In this document: one piece after another, positions 8,515-18,000 of the stretch | Layout of the letters: the number at the start of each line of letters is the position of its first letter | How positions within the stretch are numbered: the first letter of the stretch is position 1 | NCBI GenBank assembly: GCA_965230375.1 | Contig: CBDDKU010000002.1 | Location: forward strand, 1 to 64,000 | Source: CBDDKU01 sp965230375 | GTDB lineage: Bacteria > Bacteroidota > Bacteroidia > Flavobacteriales_D > Cryomorphaceae | Direction: 5' to 3' | Length of the DNA stretch: 64,000 bases | Translations under genes and position numbers: made by a program | Notes under the pieces: model-generated | Told to the model about the DNA's origin: nothing | Database searches by the model: none | Seen by the model: only the letters and a program-made list of their open reading frames with translations

Positions 8515-10029
8515 TTGAATACTCCGCTCTTTATAGCTAAGCGACTCATCCGCAAAGAAAAGACGAATAAAGAACTTTCAAAACCAATTGTTCGGATTGC
8601 TACGGCTGGAACGGCATTGGGCATGGCGGTGATGATTCTTGCATGGGGTATCGTAACGGGGTTTCAAAATGAAATCCGAGAAAAAGTCCTGGGCTTTGGA
8701 TCACACATCCAGGTGGAGGCTTTTGGAAGTTCGAGCAAACAGAAAAATCCGAAGCTCGAGGTCAATCAGGATTTCTATCCAGCCATCGACACACTAGATG
8801 GGGTCAAAAGTGTACATATGTATGCCTTGAAGGAAGGTGTTATTGAAACTCCAGAAAACATTCAAGGCATTATGGCCAAGGGCGTTTCTGATGATTACGA
8901 CTGGTCGTTTATCGAAAGTCATCTCATAGAAGGAAAGCTTCTGTTTGGTGAAGACCACAAGACTTACGATCTCCTTCTTTCGAAATACTTGGCTCAAAGA
9001 CTTCAGCTCAAACTTGGAGATAAAATCCCGATCTACTTCCAGAATGCACGGAACTCTATGAGCCAACGTAATTTCAACATTGTAGGGATATACGAGACTG
9101 GGCTAAAAGAACTGGATGAAGAATTTGTCTTCATCTCTATTGATCCAATCCGGAAGATCAACCAATGGGGAGTGGCAGCCTATTTGAAATTCGAAGACTG
9201 TGTTGGAGATAGTATTTCACTCTCGGCTACGGGAAACGGTTCAGATGGTGACCTGCGCTATAAGTGGAATGTTGACAGTCTCCGTGGTCCGGGTCCACAC
9301 AAATTTTGCAGCAATCAAGCTGATACCATTTTCTGTGTGGTAACCGACAGGCACCGGACACTGGGCGATACGGCCTTCTTCAGTTTGGGTGGAGCTACGG
9401 CTGCATGTGTTTGTCCTGGTGAAGAAAATATTACCATATGGAATTCGGGTGGGTCATACGACAAGTACACAGGCGGGTTCGAGATCAATCTGGAGAGTTA
9501 CGAGGATCTGGATGGGATGAACAACTTCATTTACGAACACCTCAACTACAACCTGAAAACATCGACGATCAAGCAACATTTACCGGAAATTTTCAATTGG
9601 CTCGAAATGCTCGACCTGAACACCCTGATCATTATCGCTCTGATGATTTTTATTTCCATCATCAACATGACTTCGGCGCTGCTCATCCTAATTATGGAGC
9701 GCACGCAGATGATTGGCTTGCTCAAGGCCATGGGTTCGAGCTCGTGGTTTATCCAAAAAGTCTTTCTCTATCAGGCCGGTTACATCATCGGCATCGGGCT
9801 TTTGGTTGGAAATTTATTGGGTATTGGTTTGAGCGTTCTTCAGAAAACAACAGGCTTTGTCAAACTCGACCCAACCAACTACTATGTATCTGAAGTACCC
9901 GTAAACCTGGATTTCAGTGCGATAGTCACCTTAAACGTTATTACGTTTTTCGTCTGCCTTCTCGCCTTAACACTTCCTTCACTCGCGGTAACCAGAATAC
10001 AACCTTCGAAGGTGATGCGCTACGATTAA
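8515..10029 (+). CDS. LolC/E-like ABC permease (FtsX family) with inserted domain
   Basis: Inner-membrane permease of the lipoprotein-releasing type, expected to pair with a LolD-like ATPase not encoded here. The 504 residues have the standard layout: membrane segment about 26-48, a periplasmic domain, then three C-terminal membrane segments (about 370-394, 420-444, 470-495), with the cytoplasmic loop ERTQMIGLLKAMGSSS before the third and PSKVMRYD at the C-terminus. The start is TTG at 8515, supported by the family-typical opening NTPLFIAKRLI. Residues about 220-319 look like a foreign insert: family members usually run from the Trp-Gly pair straight into VGGFEI, while here about 100 residues with five Cys and an Ig/PKD-like core intervene. 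The protein exceeds the usual length of about 400 by that amount. Confidence 0.82.
   Translation: MNTPLFIAKRLIRKEKTNKELSKPIVRIATAGTALGMAVMILAWGIVTGFQNEIREKVLGFGSHIQVEAFGSSSKQKNPKLEVNQDFYPAIDTLDGVKSVHMYALKEGVIETPENIQGIMAKGVSDDYDWSFIESHLIEGKLLFGEDHKTYDLLLSKYLAQRLQLKLGDKIPIYFQNARNSMSQRNFNIVGIYETGLKELDEEFVFISIDPIRKINQWGVAAYLKFEDCVGDSISLSATGNGSDGDLRYKWNVDSLRGPGPHKFCSNQADTIFCVVTDRHRTLGDTAFFSLGGATAACVCPGEENITIWNSGGSYDKYTGGFEINLESYEDLDGMNNFIYEHLNYNLKTSTIKQHLPEIFNWLEMLDLNTLIIIALMIFISIINMTSALLILIMERTQMIGLLKAMGSSSWFIQKVFLYQAGYIIGIGLLVGNLLGIGLSVLQKTTGFVKLDPTNYYVSEVPVNLDFSAIVTLNVITFFVCLLALTLPSLAVTRIQPSKVMRYD
9172..9471 (+). other. Ig/PKD-like insert inside the permease periplasmic domain
   Basis: Codes for residues about 220-319 of the permease. 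It contains SLSATG, a YKWNVDS strand typical of PKD/Ig-like folds, and Cys at 229, 265, 274, 298 and 300, while the rest of the periplasmic domain has none. The flanking residues rejoin as a normal LolC/E sequence. Reading frame is kept. Domain name is inference from pattern only. Confidence 0.6.
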
Positions 10030-10036
10030 ATTAGCC

Positions 10037-10044
10037 TACATTTG
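10037..10044 (+). promoter_or_regulatory. Probable -7 box for the cysteine synthase-type gene
   Basis: TACATTTG matches the Bacteroidota -7 consensus TAnnTTTG, and the gene start at 10062 lies 17 bases downstream. No clear TTG element stands 18-20 bases upstream, so only half the promoter is seen. Confidence 0.45.
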
Positions 10045-10061
10045 CACAAAAAATTAGTGCA

Positions 10062-11432
10062 ATGGCCTACCGCAAAGCCTACAACAACATTCTTGAAACC
10101 ATCGGCGATACCCCGCTGATCAAACTCAATAAAATCTCCAAACACCTTCCTTGCACCGTGTATGCGAAGGTTGAATATTTCAACCCTGGTCACAGTGTGA
10201 AAGATCGAATGGCGCTTCAAATGATCGAAGATGCCGAGAAAGAAGGCTTATTGAAACCCGGAGGAACCATCATCGAGTGTACCTCGGGAAATACGGGAAT
10301 GGGATTGGCTCTAGCGGCCATTGTAAAAGGATACAAGCTGATCTGCACTTTGAGCGATAAGCAGAGTAAGGAGAAAATGGACATTTTGCGTGCTATGGGC
10401 GCCGAAGTATACGTCTGCCCTACTAACGTTTCTCCAGATCACCCAGACTCATATTACTCGGTAGCTGAGCGATTAAATAAAGAGATTCCAAATTCATTTT
10501 ATCCATACCAATACGACAACCTGAGCAACCGCAAAGCTCATTACTTGACCACAGGGCCTGAAATCTGGGAACAGACAGAAGGAAAAATCACCCACTTTGT
10601 AGTTGGAGTTGGAACAGGTGGAACTATTTCTGGTGTTGGAAAGTACCTGAAAGAGAAAAACCCGAATGTTAAAATTTGGGGTGGAGACACTTACGGGTCA
10701 GTTTTCAAAAAATTCCACGAGACAGGAGAGTTTGATGAAAACGAAATCTACTCCTACATCACAGAAGGTATTGGTGAAGACATATTACCTAAAAACGTTG
10801 ATTTCGATATTATCGACCACTTTGAAAAGGTAACCGATAAAGATGGGGCGGTTTACACGCGTGAGCTTGCCCGAAAAGAAGGAATGCTTCTCGGATATTC
10901 TGCCGGATCGGCTTATGCCGTGATTGAGCAGATGAAGCACGAGTTGACCGAAGACGACGTGGTGGTTGTTCTATTCCACGATCACGGTTCGCGCTATGTT
11001 GGTAAAGTATTCAATGATGATTGGATGAGAGACCGCGGCTTCTTGAATGAACGAAATAAATCGGCATTAGACTTGGTAAACCGTCATATCGACAAGCCGT
11101 TGGTTACAATTGGAACGGAAGAGCTATTGTCTCATGCGATCGACAAACTCAAGAAGTTTGACATTTCTCAAATTCCGGTTGTAAATGATGGAAAATTCGT
11201 TGGGTCGATAGATGAACGGCGCATTTTCGAAACATTGGCTGAAGGGAAGCCTATTGATCAAGTAAAGGTTGGAGACCTTATGGGAGAACCGTTCCCAGTG
11301 ATCAACAGTGACGAGGATTTGAAAGATGTGATCAAGATGGTTGACAAAAATGTTCCAGCAGTGATCGTTGAGATCAGCCCCGATAAATACCACATCATTA
11401 CACGCCACGACCTGATAGCAGCTTTGCATTAA
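10062..11432 (+). CDS. Cystathionine beta-synthase type PLP enzyme with CBS domains
   Basis: Cytoplasmic PLP enzyme of the beta-replacement family. Residues 1-330 are the catalytic domain: PLP-binding Lys47 in HSVKDRM, the substrate loop TSGNTGMG, and the phosphate loop VGTGGTISG. Residues about 335-456 carry a pair of CBS domains, as in cystathionine beta-synthase rather than plain cysteine synthase CysK. The reaction is either serine plus homocysteine to cystathionine or synthesis of cysteine from an activated serine; sequence alone cannot decide. The N-terminal heme domain of the animal enzyme is absent. The next gene starts two bases after the stop, so both are probably one transcript. 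Confidence 0.88.
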   Translation: MAYRKAYNNILETIGDTPLIKLNKISKHLPCTVYAKVEYFNPGHSVKDRMALQMIEDAEKEGLLKPGGTIIECTSGNTGMGLALAAIVKGYKLICTLSDKQSKEKMDILRAMGAEVYVCPTNVSPDHPDSYYSVAERLNKEIPNSFYPYQYDNLSNRKAHYLTTGPEIWEQTEGKITHFVVGVGTGGTISGVGKYLKEKNPNVKIWGGDTYGSVFKKFHETGEFDENEIYSYITEGIGEDILPKNVDFDIIDHFEKVTDKDGAVYTRELARKEGMLLGYSAGSAYAVIEQMKHELTEDDVVVVLFHDHGSRYVGKVFNDDWMRDRGFLNERNKSALDLVNRHIDKPLVTIGTEELLSHAIDKLKKFDISQIPVVNDGKFVGSIDERRIFETLAEGKPIDQVKVGDLMGEPFPVINSDEDLKDVIKMVDKNVPAVIVEISPDKYHIITRHDLIAALH

Positions 11433-11434
11433 AG

Positions 11435-12250
11435 ATGAATGGGCGGATACATATCGGTAATGATCGCCCTCCGTTTTTAAGACCGAAACGGGTTGTTTCG
11501 CTTGTTCCTTCATTGACTGAACTTTTGTTTGATCTGGAAAGTGGCGATACACTTGTAGGTCGAACTAAGTTTTGTGTTCACCCAAAGTCACAACTCAAAG
11601 CAGTGACTGAAATAGGTGGAACCAAAAATCCCAAGCTTGCTGAAATCCTCGAGTTAAAGCCTGATTTGATTTTGGCTAATAAAGAGGAAAACCGGGAAGA
11701 AGACATCTCTGCTCTGGTAAAAGCTGGGTGTCAGGTATGGGTCACCGATGTAGACCACATCCAAGAGAACATTCAAGTTGCTCAAGCCCTGGGCGATTTG
11801 CTTGAATCAGAAGCAGCAGCTCTGAGATTGTCGGAATCTTTTCGCGTGTCGATTGAATCCATTAAATCTCTCGTTCCTCAGGAAGAAGAGCTTCGGGTGC
11901 TCTATTTGATATGGAAAGGCCCATATATGGCTGCCGGTTCTGATACCTACATCAACAGTGTTTTGATGCATTGTGGTCTCAAGAATGTCACTTCTGATAT
12001 GGGCGATAACGGGCTGCGCTATCCAGAAATCACAGAAGAAATGATTTCAGATTTAGACATTGATGTCGTGCTCCTTTCTTCCGAACCTTTTCCATTCAAA
12101 ACAAAACATCAGGAAGAAATTCACGCAACCTTTGGTAAGTCTTCTGTCATTGTAGATGGAGAAGCATTTTCATGGTATGGATCGCGATTGGTCAAGTCTG
12201 TTCCGTTCATCCAGAAGACGCTTCACGATATCAAGGAATTAGCCCGTTAG
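11435..12250 (+). CDS. BtuF-like helical-backbone metal receptor protein
   Basis: 271 residues with the fold of periplasmic binding proteins for cobalamin or iron chelates (class III): VVSLVPSLTELLFDL at the N-terminus, GGTKNPKLAEILELKPDLIL as the hallmark link to the backbone helix, and a C-terminal lobe from about residue 150. There is no signal peptide or lipobox: the protein begins MNGRIHIGND. It may therefore be cytoplasmic, or the export signal may be unrecognised. It follows the PLP enzyme by two bases, and no permease or ATPase genes stand next to it. Ligand unknown. Confidence 0.75.
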   Translation: MNGRIHIGNDRPPFLRPKRVVSLVPSLTELLFDLESGDTLVGRTKFCVHPKSQLKAVTEIGGTKNPKLAEILELKPDLILANKEENREEDISALVKAGCQVWVTDVDHIQENIQVAQALGDLLESEAAALRLSESFRVSIESIKSLVPQEEELRVLYLIWKGPYMAAGSDTYINSVLMHCGLKNVTSDMGDNGLRYPEITEEMISDLDIDVVLLSSEPFPFKTKHQEEIHATFGKSSVIVDGEAFSWYGSRLVKSVPFIQKTLHDIKELAR

Positions 12251-12308
12251 TACAAGGAGTATATGGGCAATTCTTTAAAAATGTAGCTTTACAGCAGAAT
12301 AACGGTTG

Positions 12309-14615
12309 ATGAAAATTTTCTGGTGCAGACTCTTCCTGATGATCATGATTATGGCCTTGCCTTTCGGTGCACTTGGCCAAAAAGTGGGATTGGTATTGAG
12401 TGGTGGTGGCGCCTCTGGAATTTCTCACATCGGGGTGATTAAGGCTCTAGAAGAACATGAAGTACCCATTGATTATATCACTGGTACTTCTATGGGAGCA
12501 CTTATTGGTGCCCTTTATGCTTCGGGATACACAGTCGAAGAAATGATCGAATTTGCCAAAAGTGAAGCTTTCCAACTTGCTGTAACTGGTGATCTTCCCG
12601 AGCAAGACATGTATTACTACTCGCGTGGGTTGGAAGATGCGTCGCTGATCAAGCTCGACATATCACCGGGGAAGCCCATCGAAAAATGGCTCCCAACCAA
12701 TGTGGTGACACCAAACTTGATGGAATATCTCCTGATCGAAAAATTCGTTCCACCTTGTGCCGCTGCCAACAACGATTTCGATCAACTCATGGTGCCGTTC
12801 AGGTGTGTTGCCTCTGACATCGTCAACAAGAAGCAGGTGATTTTTGAAGGTGGAAACTTAGCTCTCGCGCTAAGGGCGTCGAGCACCTACCCGTTTTACT
12901 ACAAACCCATCACCATCGATAGTACCATGCTTTTTGATGGTGGTTTGTACAATAATTTCCCGGCAGATATTATGGCAGACACCTACCATCCAGAGGTCAT
13001 TATAGGAAGTAATGTTGCCGATGAAATGGCTGTTCCAGAAGAAGACGATCTGCTCTCACAATTGAGAAGCATGATCACTACACGCAGTGAATTTGCAATC
13101 AATGGGGCTACCGGCATCATGATAGAGCCCGACTCAGAAATAGGAACTTTTGATTTTTCGGATATCGATGGCGAAGTTGAAAAGGGTTATCAAGAAACAC
13201 TTAAGCAGCTTCCGTTAATCCTGGTAGCTGTAAGAGATAAGCGAGACTCGACTGTTTTAAAAGCCATGCGAACGAATTTTAGAGCCAAATTTCCAACGAA
13301 TGACATCGATCGCATAGAAGTAGCAGGGGCATTAACAGACAAACAAAAAAGATACGTTAGATCAACATTTGGAAAGTCGAAGAAGGACTCTATTTACAGC
13401 TTCGAAGATTTCAGACCACAATTCCTTAGAATGGCTCAAGACGGAAAAATAAAGTACGTTCAGCCAATTTTTGATTATGATACCACCAACCAAGCATACA
13501 ATGTGGTGTTGAATACCAGAAGAGAAAAAGACATATCTCTGTACTTCGGTGGTAACTTCTCTTCGCGGCCCGTAAATATTGGGTATGTCGCGGCCAAGTA
13601 CAATCTCTTTGGTCGTTCTTCAACCACTCTTTTTGCCAATAGCTATTTCGGAAAGTTTTATGGAAGTGTCTTAGTGCAAGGAGAAATTGATTTCGGTTCA
13701 AAAAAACGAATCAGTATTACCCCGCAAGTGGTATTTAACCGTTGGGATTACTTCCAGAGTTTCGCTACGTTTTTTGAACTTTCGAGACCTTCTTTTATCG
13801 TCAAGAACGAGCGCTATGGAGGAATAAACACAACCGCTTCTTGGGGTAACAATACGATTATTCACGGTGACTTCCGATACGGTGAGACCGAAGACCGATA
13901 CTATCAGAGCGATAATTTTACGGCTGAAGATACGGCTGACGTAACCACTTTTGAGCTCATGACTGCCGGAATCGGATTAGATCGAAATACATTAAACCGA
14001 AAACAGTATGCCTCACATGGTAGCCGACTTCAAGTGCAGTTTAGAGGGGTGAATGGGTATGAGAGCACCGAATACGGAAGTACTTCTGCAACGATTGACG
14101 AGTTTAACAAAAGACATTACTGGGTAGAAGCCAGTTTGAAATACGAAAACTATTTTGGACAATACGGTCCGTTGAGTCTAGGATTTCAGGTAGAAGGTCT
14201 GTACTCCAACAAACCATTTTTCGAAAACTATACAGCTTCTTTAATATCATCTCCGGCTTATGAGCCAATTCCCGAAAGTAAGACCATCTTCATTGATGAG
14301 TTTAGAACTACGGAATACATTGCAGGTGGCCTGCGAAGTGTTTTCGAAGTAAGGAAGAATCTTGAAGTTAGGCTTGAAGGGTACATATTTCAACCGAGCC
14401 AAGCCATTGTAAGAGAAGAAGGGACCAACAAAGCTGTCTTCGCTGATCCCTTCGTAAAAAGGTACTATATCGGTTCGAGCGCACTGGTGTATCACAGTCC
14501 CTTGGGCCCGATCAGTCTCAATTTGAATTATTACGATCAAAGAGAAGACAGCCCCTGGAGCTTTTTCTTCAACTTTGGGTTCACAATTTTCAACAAGAGT
14601 ATCTACGAAAATTAG
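12309..14615 (+). CDS. PlpD-like patatin phospholipase fused to an outer-membrane barrel
   Basis: Likely a type Vd secretion-style protein: a patatin esterase joined to a POTRA-like linker and a 16-strand Omp85/TamA-like barrel. From ATG 12309 (768 residues): signal peptide 1-23; oxyanion loop SGGGASG; nucleophile elbow GTSMG with Ser61; catalytic Asp in FDGG at residue 210; POTRA-like segment about 320-385, around ALTDKQKRYVRSTFGK; and a C-terminal barrel of alternating aromatic strands ending FTIFNKSIYEN. A TTG three bases upstream gives the same frame, but ATG is preferred. Activity expected: hydrolysis of lipid acyl esters at the cell surface or periplasm (family knowledge). It ends four bases into the convergent DUF3467 gene. 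Confidence 0.87.
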   Translation: MKIFWCRLFLMIMIMALPFGALGQKVGLVLSGGGASGISHIGVIKALEEHEVPIDYITGTSMGALIGALYASGYTVEEMIEFAKSEAFQLAVTGDLPEQDMYYYSRGLEDASLIKLDISPGKPIEKWLPTNVVTPNLMEYLLIEKFVPPCAAANNDFDQLMVPFRCVASDIVNKKQVIFEGGNLALALRASSTYPFYYKPITIDSTMLFDGGLYNNFPADIMADTYHPEVIIGSNVADEMAVPEEDDLLSQLRSMITTRSEFAINGATGIMIEPDSEIGTFDFSDIDGEVEKGYQETLKQLPLILVAVRDKRDSTVLKAMRTNFRAKFPTNDIDRIEVAGALTDKQKRYVRSTFGKSKKDSIYSFEDFRPQFLRMAQDGKIKYVQPIFDYDTTNQAYNVVLNTRREKDISLYFGGNFSSRPVNIGYVAAKYNLFGRSSTTLFANSYFGKFYGSVLVQGEIDFGSKKRISITPQVVFNRWDYFQSFATFFELSRPSFIVKNERYGGINTTASWGNNTIIHGDFRYGETEDRYYQSDNFTAEDTADVTTFELMTAGIGLDRNTLNRKQYASHGSRLQVQFRGVNGYESTEYGSTSATIDEFNKRHYWVEASLKYENYFGQYGPLSLGFQVEGLYSNKPFFENYTASLISSPAYEPIPESKTIFIDEFRTTEYIAGGLRSVFEVRKNLEVRLEGYIFQPSQAIVREEGTNKAVFADPFVKRYYIGSSALVYHSPLGPISLNLNYYDQREDSPWSFFFNFGFTIFNKSIYEN

Positions 14616-14941
14616 GCCTGGGCAACAGGTCCACTAAATCCCATGGGCATTCCGCCTTCTGGGCCTTGTCCTTCGTTTATCTTCCCGTGTTGAGCTTCAT
14701 ACTTGCTGATATTGTCTTGCAAAGCGCGCATAAGCCTCTTGGCGTGCTGCGGTGTAAGGAGTACACGAGACTTAACCTTAGCCTTAGGCATGCCCGGCAT
14801 GATGCGTACAAAGTCTAGCACAAATTCCGCATTAGAGTGCGTAATGATCGCCAGATTGGAATAGATTCCATCAGCAACCTCTTCACTCAACTCTATATTT
14901 AATTGCTTTTGATTCTTGTCGTTGGTTGGTTGATCTGCCAT
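14612..14941 (-). CDS. DUF3467 family protein
   Basis: 109 residues matching the DUF3467 family: ELSEEVADGIYSNLA, then HSNAEFVLDFVRIMPG, then RVLLTPQHAKRLMRAL, with a Gly/Pro/Met-rich tail. No signal peptide; a small cytoplasmic protein of unknown function. In Bacteroidota it is commonly found just downstream of rpoC, as here. A strong terminator sits between rpoC and this gene, so its expression depends on read-through or on its own promoter; I did not find a TAnnTTTG box in the short gap. Overlaps the convergent patatin gene by four bases. Confidence 0.85.
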   Translation of the reverse strand: MADQPTNDKNQKQLNIELSEEVADGIYSNLAIITHSNAEFVLDFVRIMPGMPKAKVKSRVLLTPQHAKRLMRALQDNISKYEAQHGKINEGQGPEGGMPMGFSGPVAQA

Positions 14942-14960
14942 CTTATAATCTTATTAAATA

Positions 14961-14993
14961 AAAAAAGCCTCCACTAGTGTGGAGGCCTTTTTT
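14961..14993 (-). terminator. Terminator after rpoC
   Basis: A perfect 8-bp stem (14967-14974 with 14979-14986) with a 4-nt loop has A residues on its left and T residues on its right, so it can work in either direction. On the minus strand it ends the rpoBC transcript, only 10 bases after the rpoC stop. Confidence 0.88.
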
Positions 14994-15003
14994 CAATTCA
15001 TAT

Positions 15004-18000
15004 TTACTTTACTTCTGCCTCTTGCTCAGCTTCCTGAACTTCAGCGGCACCAGTTAGTTTTTCGTATTCTTCTTTCGATCCTACCACGATTTTTTCAAAT
15101 CCGCGGAGACCGGTACCAGCAGGGATCAAGTGTCCAACGATAACGTTTTCTTTCAATCCTTGTAGGCCATCTTGCTTACCGCTTACAGCTGCTTCGTTGA
15201 GTACCTTCGTCGTTTCCTGGAAGGAAGCGGCAGAGATAAACGACTTCGTTTGAAGCGAAGCACGTGTAATACCTTGAAGCAATGGACGGGAAGTTGCTGC
15301 AATCGCATCTCGCGCTTCAACTAGCTGCTGATCTTTACGACGCAACTGTGAGTTTTCATCTCTCAATTTACGCGCCGATACGATTTGACCAGCTTTCAAG
15401 TTTGGCGAGTCACCAGCTTCTACAACAACCTTCATTCCGTAGATGTTGTCGTTTTCTTCCATGAAGTCAAGCTTCTCAACGCTTTGCTTCTCTAGGAATC
15501 TAGTATCTCCTGGATCTTCGATTTCTACTTTACGCATCATCTGACGCACAATGATCTCGAAGTGCTTGTCGTTGATCTTAACCCCTTGTAGACGGTAAAC
15601 TTCCTGTACTTCGTTAACAAGGTATTCCTGAACTTTTGTAGGTCCTTCGATGGCAAGAATGTCGCTTGGTGTAATCGCACCATCTGAAAGCGTTTGACCG
15701 GCTCTTACAAAGTCATTCTCTTGAACGAGGATGTGCTTAGAAAGAGAAACGAGGTATTTCTTCGTTTCACCAGTTTTACTTTCTACGATGATCTCGCGGT
15801 TACCACGCTTGATCTTACCATAAGAAACAATACCATCGATTTCAGAAACCACAGCAGGGTTTGATGGGTTACGTGCTTCGAAAAGCTCAGTAACACGCGG
15901 AAGACCCCCTGTAATATCCCCAGATTTACCAGCAACACGTGGAATCTTGGCCACAACCTTACCAGCAACTACTTCCTGGCCCTCATCTACACTTACGTGC
16001 GCTCCGACAGGTAGGTTGTACGTACGAATAGTTTCCTTCGTCTTCTTATCAACGATAAGGATAGTCGGGTTCTTCTTCTTGTCACGACGCTCCGTAATAA
16101 CCTTCTCACGGTAACCAGTTTGCTCATCAACTTCTTCACGATAAGTAACACCGTCTTCAAAGTTTTCATAAGCAATCGTACCAGCACCTTCGGTGATGAT
16201 TACGGCGTTGTATGGATCCCAACGACAAATCAAGTCGCCTTTCTTCAATTTCTTACCAGACTGAACAAAGATTTCAGAACCGTAAGGAATGTTGTTAGTA
16301 GCAATTACAACCCCTGTTTTCGCGTCTGTCAATTTCAATTCTCCAGATCGACCAACAACGATTGTTTTCTTCTCACCGTCTTCTCCTACTTGCTCTACAG
16401 TACGTAGCTCATCGATTTCGAGAAGACCATCCGCCTTAGCTCTGATTTCAGACTCATCGGCGATGTTAGATGCTGTACCCCCAACGTGGAATGTACGTAG
16501 CGTAAGCTGTGTACCTGGTTCTCCGATTGACTGTGCAGCGATAACTCCAACAGCTTCACCTTTCTCAACCATTCTACCAGAAGCGAGGTTTCGACCGTAG
16601 CACTTCGCACATACTCCTTGCTTCTCTTCGCAAGTAAGTACTGAACGGATTTCTACTTCTTCAATTCCAGCTGCCTCGATTTGCTTAGCAATATCTTCGG
16701 TAATCTCATCTCCAGAAGAAACGATCAAGTCGTCGCTTTCTGGGTGATAGATATCGTGAACTGAAGTACGTCCAAGAATTCTTTCAAACAATCCTTCTAC
16801 GATGTCTTCGTTTTTCTTGAGGGCAGTAGCCACAAGTCCACGAAGCGTACCACAATCTTCACCGCGGATTACAACATCCTGAGCAACGTCAACAAGACGA
16901 CGAGTCAAGTAACCTGCATCGGCAGTTTTAAGGGCCGTATCGGCAAGACCTTTACGTGCACCGTGAGTAGAGATAAAGTACTCAAGGATTGAAAGTCCTT
17001 CCTTAAAGTTCGAAAGGATTGGGTTTTCGATAATATCTTGTCCACCTGTAGCTCCAGATTTCTGCGGCTTGGCCATCAGACCACGCATTCCAGAAAGCTG
17101 ACGAATCTGCTCTTTCGATCCACGAGCTCCAGAGTCAAACATCATGTAGATAGAGTTGAACCCTTGGTTATCGTTTTTGAGCTTATCCATAAGGATATTC
17201 GTCAATTTCGAGTTGGTGTGCGTCCAGATGTCAATAATCTGGTTGTAACGCTCGTTGTTAGTGATCAGACCCATACCGTAGTTATCCATTACGGCATTTA
17301 CTTCGCTAACGGCCTTATCTACAAGAACGTCTTTTTCAGCTGGGATGATTACGTCATTCAAATTGAACGATAGACCACCTTTGAAGGCCATGTAGTAACC
17401 AAGTTCTTTGATATCATCAAGGAACTTAGCAGCACCAGCCATACCAACTACTTTGATCACATCACCGATGATCTCACGAAGTGCTTTCTTCGTCAATACT
17501 TCGTTGATGTATCCTACTTCTTTTGGTACGAGTTTGTTGAACAATACTCTACCAGCAGTTGTATCTATCAGTTCAGTTGTACCATCTTCTTTCTGGAAGC
17601 GGTACTTGATGTGTGCGTGAAGTGCAAGACCACCTTCATTATAGGCGATTTCTACTTCTTCAGCGCTGTAAAATACTTTTCCTTCTCCTTTTACAACGTG
17701 ATCTTTATCGCTCTTACGGCCCTTAGTAATGTAGTAAAGACCCAATACCATATCCTGTGATGGTACCGCGATAGGCGCACCGTTTGCAGGGTTTAGGATA
17801 TTATGTGAAGCGAGCATCAAAAGTTGAGCTTCGAGAATCGCAGCGTTTCCAAGCGGAAGGTGAACAGCCATCTGGTCACCATCGAAGTCGGCGTTGAATG
17901 CCGTACAAACGAGTGGGTGAAGCTGGATCGCCTTTCCTTCAATAAGCTTCGGTTGGAAAGCCTGAATACCGAGTCTGTGCAGTGTTGGGGCACGGTTTAG

